Assembly: GCF_000003605.2 (NCBI RefSeq)
Contig: NW_003124894.1
Coordinates: 491,183 to 503,266 of the forward strand
From: Saccoglossus kowalevskii
Lineage: Eukaryota; Hemichordata; Enteropneusta; Harrimaniidae
Reading direction: 5' to 3'
Length of the DNA: 12,084 bases
The notes under the pieces were generated by a model. The model had not been told where the DNA came from. It made no database searches and saw only the letters and a list, made by a program, of their open reading frames with translations. Below are positions 8,849 through 12,084 of the stretch, piece by piece. The position numbers and the translations under genes are program-made. Numbering within the stretch: the stretch's first letter is position 1; every line of letters starts with the position of its first letter.

Positions 8849-8911
8849 ATTGCGAATTTAAGACTTTATTTTTATGTGAATATTGTACAAAAGAATGCAT
8901 AAGTTGGTAAT

Positions 8912-8925
8912 GACCGAGGTGGCGT
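8912..8925 (+). promoter_or_regulatory. Weak CTCF-core-like site
   Basis: AGGTGGCGT (8917-8925) matches eight of nine positions of the CTCF core AGRKGGCRS and resembles the insect core AGGTGGCGC, but its upstream five bases do not fit the consensus. It is in the same orientation as the strong match at 9116 and is reported mainly because of that clustering. Confidence 0.2.
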
Positions 8926-8963
8926 TGTCACGATAAGCAGCACATGTAGGCCCATAAAATACA

Positions 8964-8969
8964 AATAAA
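8964..8969 (+). promoter_or_regulatory. Second candidate poly(A) signal AATAAA
   Basis: AATAAA is followed by GCTTTTCTTTG and a TGATATTTTTGTTG stretch, again a T/GT-rich downstream element. This alternative to 8843 would put the gene end just before the CTCF-like site at 9116. Confidence 0.35.
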
Positions 8970-9115
8970 GCTTTTCTTTGAATTTGCATTGTGATATTTT
9001 TGTTGATTCGCAATGGGGAAGAAATGTACACATCACATTTCTTAGTGCACATTGAGATTATTTGGATAAATGCTCCTTTTTAATATTGTCTGTGGTGCAA
9101 TACACTAGATAGCTG

Positions 9116-9129
9116 CCACCAGAGGGCAG
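9116..9129 (+). promoter_or_regulatory. CTCF-binding-site match
   Basis: CCACCAGAGGGCAG fits the published CTCF 14-base consensus CCASYAGRKGGCRS at all 14 positions. It is preceded by TG and followed by TG. The arms CTGCC (9113-9117) and GGCAG (9125-9129) are also inverted copies, an alternative reading as a small palindrome. CTCF is conserved across bilaterians and marks domain boundaries. The site lies just past the probable end of the acidic-protein gene and before a CpG-rich patch. A full match by chance in 12 kb of AT-rich DNA is unlikely. Binding itself is unproven. Confidence 0.5.
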
Positions 9130-9247
9130 TGTTAGAAGATTCAGAAGAGAATGACATTTATACATGGCTGATGGGCATTTACGAATACATTTGTGAAAGG
9201 ATTCGTAGCTTCGGTAAGGTACATTTTATACAGCACTAAAACTCAAA

Positions 9248-9261
9248 TCAGACGAGGGCGC
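9248..9261 (+). promoter_or_regulatory. Partial CTCF-like site
   Basis: TCAGACGAGGGCGC matches 11 of 14 positions of CCASYAGRKGGCRS, including the GAGGGCGC core, in the same orientation as the site 132 bases upstream. It is GC-rich against an AT-rich background. Confidence 0.25.
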
Positions 9262-9427
9262 TGTACAACTATAATTAGGAATCAAATCCCTTCAAGAACA
9301 ATGCAATATCTGATGCAAGTACTTAATTATGAAAACTTGTTTTCTGTTTTCAAAATAGCTCAACTGAGTATTTGTAAATTTCTTCATGTGTGTGCATGTC
9401 TGCTGCTAGATGATCACTGGTATAATT

Positions 9428-9602
9428 GACGTTATCACATTTTAAAGCGAGGGAGTCGTCACCTACGCATGCGTCAGATGGCCATAGCGTGTCATTGTTT
9501 ACAAACAAGCGTCTACCCACGAGCCTTTGTGTTATTAGCATGTATTGTTATCGTCCCTTAGGATTCAATTACCGCGCGTGCACAGGTGACAACACTCCCG
9601 CT
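9428..9602. promoter_or_regulatory. CpG-rich patch, candidate promoter or regulatory region
   Basis: About 13-14 CpG dinucleotides fall in roughly 175 bases here, while the rest of the window has very few. Contents include the palindrome ACGCATGCGT (9465-9474, NRF1-like), a FOX-type pair at 9495-9508, the run ACCGCGCGTG (9571-9580) and an E-box CAGGTG (9583-9588). Local CpG retention suggests an unmethylated regulatory element. No TATA box is evident. A candidate first exon lies about 230 bases downstream. Confidence 0.4.
9495..9508. promoter_or_regulatory. Overlapping head-to-head FOX-type sites
   Basis: TTGTTTACAAACAA contains TGTTTAC on the plus strand (9496-9502) and TGTTTGT on the minus strand (9507-9501). 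Both fit the forkhead consensus TGTTKRY, and the arms are mirror copies around AC. It lies inside the CpG-rich patch, which favours a regulatory reading. Confidence 0.3.
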
Positions 9603-9829
9603 TTAATCAAATTACTAGTGAATTCAAGCAGGGAGAATATATTTTTTTTTAAACAAAGTCAAAAAGACAAATCATGCAGAATTCTCGTAAACTTTTTTTG
9701 CTGCGAAATATATGCAATCTGACATTCTAAGCCATCACTGGTCCACAATTCTAGTCATCCAAGGAATGCAGATAGGTGTGGCTTGTTCATGAGATCTATT
9801 TTTACCCCCGAAGAGGTGGTTGGTCCTTA

Positions 9830-10003
9830 ATGCGAGTCGGCTACGAATTTGGCCACACTGTCATTGAAGGACACACCTCAAATTCTTGTTTTGTCCCCTT
9901 CTACGTGACCAATTATGGAGAGTTGGAAAATCATCTGCCTAGTGCAAATGGCAAGAAATCCCATCTGCTGAAGCTCATAGGAAATGGTGTGTTCAGTCAT
10001 ACG
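9830..10003 (+). other. Candidate coding exon downstream of the CpG patch
   Basis: An open frame runs from 9776 to the TAA at 10067-10069. Within it, an ATG at 9830 begins 58 codons up to a possible donor ACG|GTAATA (10003/10004). Third-position GC in these codons is about 48%, clearly above the AT-rich surroundings. The peptide (MRVGYEFGHTVIEGHTSN at its start, HLPSANGKKSHLLKLIGNG near its end) looks balanced and globular, unlike the hydrophobic chance frames elsewhere. The start context is poor (T at -3), the donor is mediocre, and I do not recognise the protein. It may be a first exon, an internal exon, or a repeat fragment. Confidence 0.25.
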
Positions 10004-10097
10004 GTAATAGTATTACAAAATTCATTTCACAAATTCGAAATTACAAATAAAACTTATGTGCATCAGTAAATCATTAAGTTTGAAAGAAATCATCCCA

Positions 10098-10480
10098 GGC
10101 ATGCCCAAGAAACAGTTTATGGCATTTTTTAGGTGTTTTTACAAAAATAGCAACCAGTCAGTCAAAGGTCATCAACACAAAAACAAATCAGCATGCCAAT
10201 GTACTACTATTGTCTAAATCAGTCAAAGGATGCTCAAGAAAAAGACACACTCAGAATAACACCACCATGGCCACCAGTCTACCTTTGTGAAGCAAATCAC
10301 AAAATAAACTAACCCATCATGACTGATGTCAGTGCCAAGTTTGATATTATTCAAGGCATGTCTAAGAAACTTGTTTTTTTTAATAAAAATTATCATCAAT
10401 TGGCATTTTAAAATTAAATCAACAAATTTGTGCATCAGTAACCCGCTGGATGTAATCAAGATCTGAATTGGCAGAAATGT
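10098..10480. repeat. Decayed dispersed or tandem repeat
   Basis: A GGCATGCCCAAGAAAC-type phrase recurs at about 10098, 10228 and 10354, spaced near 127 bases. TCAGTCAAAGG occurs twice (10159-10169, 10218-10228), and GTGCATCAGTAA occurs near 10058 and 10431. GATGTCAGTGCCAAGTTTG precedes the third phrase. Units are too diverged to align along their full length, so this may be one decayed dispersed element with partial duplications. Confidence 0.35.
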
Positions 10481-10671
10481 TCAATTTTGATACATTTTTA
10501 GAAGTAAATTGAACCACATTCAGTGACATGCTTATCAGTATATGTGCAGTTTGAATGTGGTTTGTTCCAAAAACGTCATAGACATGCACACAGAAGTAAA
10601 TTTCAATGTCACAGTTTATTGAGGGTACTTACAAAAAAAAGATATTCAGAACACAGGTTTACTCTAAATTC

Positions 10672-10677
10672 TTTATT
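10672..10677 (-). promoter_or_regulatory. Candidate minus-strand poly(A) signal
   Basis: TTTATT here reads AATAAA on the minus strand. About 15-50 bases further along that strand comes a GT- and T-rich run (CCTGTGTTCTG, then eight T). A second minus-strand AATAAA lies at 10616-10621. These would fit the 3' end of a gene transcribed leftwards from beyond the window. No coding sequence for it is visible, so the call is weak. Confidence 0.25.
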
Positions 10678-10856
10678 TATATCAAGACAGTGGCAATAAA
10701 AATTAAATAACATAGTATAGATATCACCACAGAATATAAGACACTTTGGTTGCTGGGATCTTTGTGAAAGTTGACAAAGAACCAGTTTGTTTTTTTCCCC
10801 AACATGATACAGTAATCATTAAGAATCACTTGGTACATCATTGTTATGAGTAACAC

Positions 10857-10870
10857 ATTACCGTGGCAAC
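10857..10870. promoter_or_regulatory. RFX X-box-like site
   Basis: ATTACC-GT-GGCAAC matches GTNRCC-N(0-3)-RGYAAC at all fixed positions but the first (A for G), with a perfect right half and a two-base spacer like the site at 134-147. No gene start is visible next to it. Confidence 0.4.
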
Positions 10871-10930
10871 TGAATCCATTATTTACATAGTTCCTTTCTC
10901 TGAGCAAAATGGGTTGCGTATAAATAGTCA

Positions 10931-12084
10931 TGGTTTTGGCTGTTGGTTTTGCTCCCCAGATTCCATATTTTGAGATAATTGAGGATTTAGCAACAATGTA
11001 AAAACAAAAAAAAACAGTGAGGTGTGTCTCTACAAAGAAGGTTAGCTAATTTATGGAGAAGATGTTGCTCACCAAACCAGACAAGATAACAAGGCAGTGA
11101 ACATTGTGGTTGAAATCTGAATTTGATCGGCGTAAAAGGTAAAAGCCATTTGGCAAAAATATGATCACAATGTACTGCTTTTTTTTTTAATTTTGCTTAT
11201 CGATTACGGTTGTGATTTTTTGTTCACCACAAGAAAAGAAGTTATACAACACCAAATCATCAGATATCTTGTCAATAACAATCCATTTTGCTTAGATAAT
11301 TTCAGAAAACATTGGGTGGATTGATGATAAAATAAAACTTATTTCAGAGCACTCTCTACATGAACATTAATAACTACAACTAACATCGTAACAATTATCA
11401 ACACAATTTACAAAATTTAATACCAAAATCCGCAAATCTAAAATGATTTCATAATATTACTGCTACTCAAGCTAAATATATATTTTTAACAATTTAAGTA
11501 AGAAAATATCTATAGAGAAAACCTTGCCTTTAGTTCAATGTCCCAGAAACAGAAATTTTTTCATCTAACCGCAGGAGTCGGGGGGAATTAGTAGAAAAAC
11601 TAAAATAAATAGAACTAGGCAAGTCATGTTCTTAATTAATCAAATAAAATATTTAATGGAAATTAAAACATTAAAACTCCCACCCAACCCTGTGTACAAC
11701 GCTCTTACGTAGCGTAACATTATTTATTTTGGAATAAATACATGGCGACTGGGATTGTGAGGTTGACTTATTGCTCCAGAATAACACAAGTGTGACTCGG
11801 ATTAGAAAATTGTATCCATGTGCATCCATCAACACTGAATAAAATATATGGATGTTATTGCAAGGAAAGCATTAGTCGTCGTTGCTGAGTGTGTTTCAAG
11901 GTAAACAAACACATACATGCTTGTGTGTACATACATCAAAATTCAACGACAGTGGTGCTTTTTAGCATCCCAAAATCATGTGACAAAAACATCCAATTGA
12001 AACATTTCATGATAAAACAGTAGGTATCAAAAGTAATTATATATCTGAAAAATTTCACATGGACTTTAGAAAAGAAATTTCCTA
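10931..12084. other. AT-rich stretch with no supportable gene
   Basis: I see no coding exon here. Small features are an inverted repeat ACGCT (11699-11703) / AGCGT (11711-11715) around TTACGTA, and a GC-richer patch with an ATG at 11742 that opens only 17 codons. There is also a good-looking donor-like CAAG|GTAAAC at 11900/11901, where the following GTAAACA is also a FOX-type word. If a converging minus-strand gene ends near 10672, this may be its 3' UTR or intron. Confidence 0.4.

Larger units (their letters stand above)
7316..8865 (+). other. Probable 3' UTR of the acidic-protein gene
   Basis: Sequence after the TAG is AT-rich and non-coding, and no splice donor interrupts the end of the reading frame. 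An ATTAAA-type signal occurs near 7464, and canonical AATAAA hexamers occur at 8843-8848 and 8964-8969. Depending on which is used, the 3' UTR is about 0.15, 1.5 or 1.7 kb. It contains a dispersed-repeat copy (7748-7960), a short TTAAA-type microsatellite around 8109-8127 and an 11-base T run (8336-8346). Extent is inferred. Confidence 0.4.

Noticed and set aside
10677-10931. 84-codon minus-strand open frame
   Set aside because: It is hydrophobic and AT-driven and ends at the TTTATT proposed as a poly(A) signal, so it cannot be a normal coding region of the same transcript ending there.
1-12084. CRISPR array, phage, operon or other prokaryotic system
   Set aside because: There are no regular short repeats with unique spacers, no packed ORFs and no ribosome-binding sites. 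Splice signals and poly(A) signals point to an animal genome.

Overview
This window looks like AT-rich nuclear DNA from an animal, most likely a marine invertebrate. CpG is scarce except in one cluster, there is a textbook intron end (branch-point match, pyrimidine tract, CAG), coding sequence is sparse, and decayed dispersed repeats are common. I see no prokaryotic gene organisation: no ribosome-binding sites, no operon, no long ORFs packed end to end. The exact phylum cannot be fixed from this sequence.

The only coding feature I support with good confidence is the last exon of a plus-strand gene (6564-7315). It encodes about 250 residues of an acidic, Ser/Asp/Glu/Gln/Asn-rich, probably disordered C-terminus. 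That tail carries several acidic-flanked Leu/Phe islands and five Ser-Gln dipeptides, three of them within about 51 residues, which fits an SQ-cluster domain of the kind found in DNA-damage-response proteins. I do not recognise the gene. The exon enters in phase 1, so its upstream exons lie elsewhere, either in the left part of the window or beyond it.

Layout from left to right. 1-2460 is probable intron or intergenic DNA with an RFX X-box-like site. 2460-2672 resembles the 3' end of a non-LTR retrotransposon. 2830-3340 holds an unusual cluster of nuclear-receptor-type half-sites in three everted pairs, with a small inverted-repeat element inside it. 3340-5300 is AT-rich non-coding DNA with one weak candidate exon near its end. 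5309-6260 is a degenerate tandem array of a 150-200 bp repeat, with two unit types alternating. The supported terminal exon follows at 6564-7315. Its probable 3' UTR carries another copy of the same repeat (7748-7960) and ends near poly(A) signals at 8843 or 8964.

Just beyond that gene end is a perfect match to the 14-base CTCF consensus (9116-9129), with two weaker CTCF-like sites nearby. A CpG-rich patch (9428-9602) follows, then a short open frame with raised third-position GC (9830-10003). Together these suggest a gene boundary, with a promoter and perhaps a first exon of a second plus-strand gene. The right end holds decayed repeats and a possible minus-strand poly(A) signal (10672-10677), which may mark the tail of a converging gene outside the window. 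The neighbour-gene and boundary models are inference.
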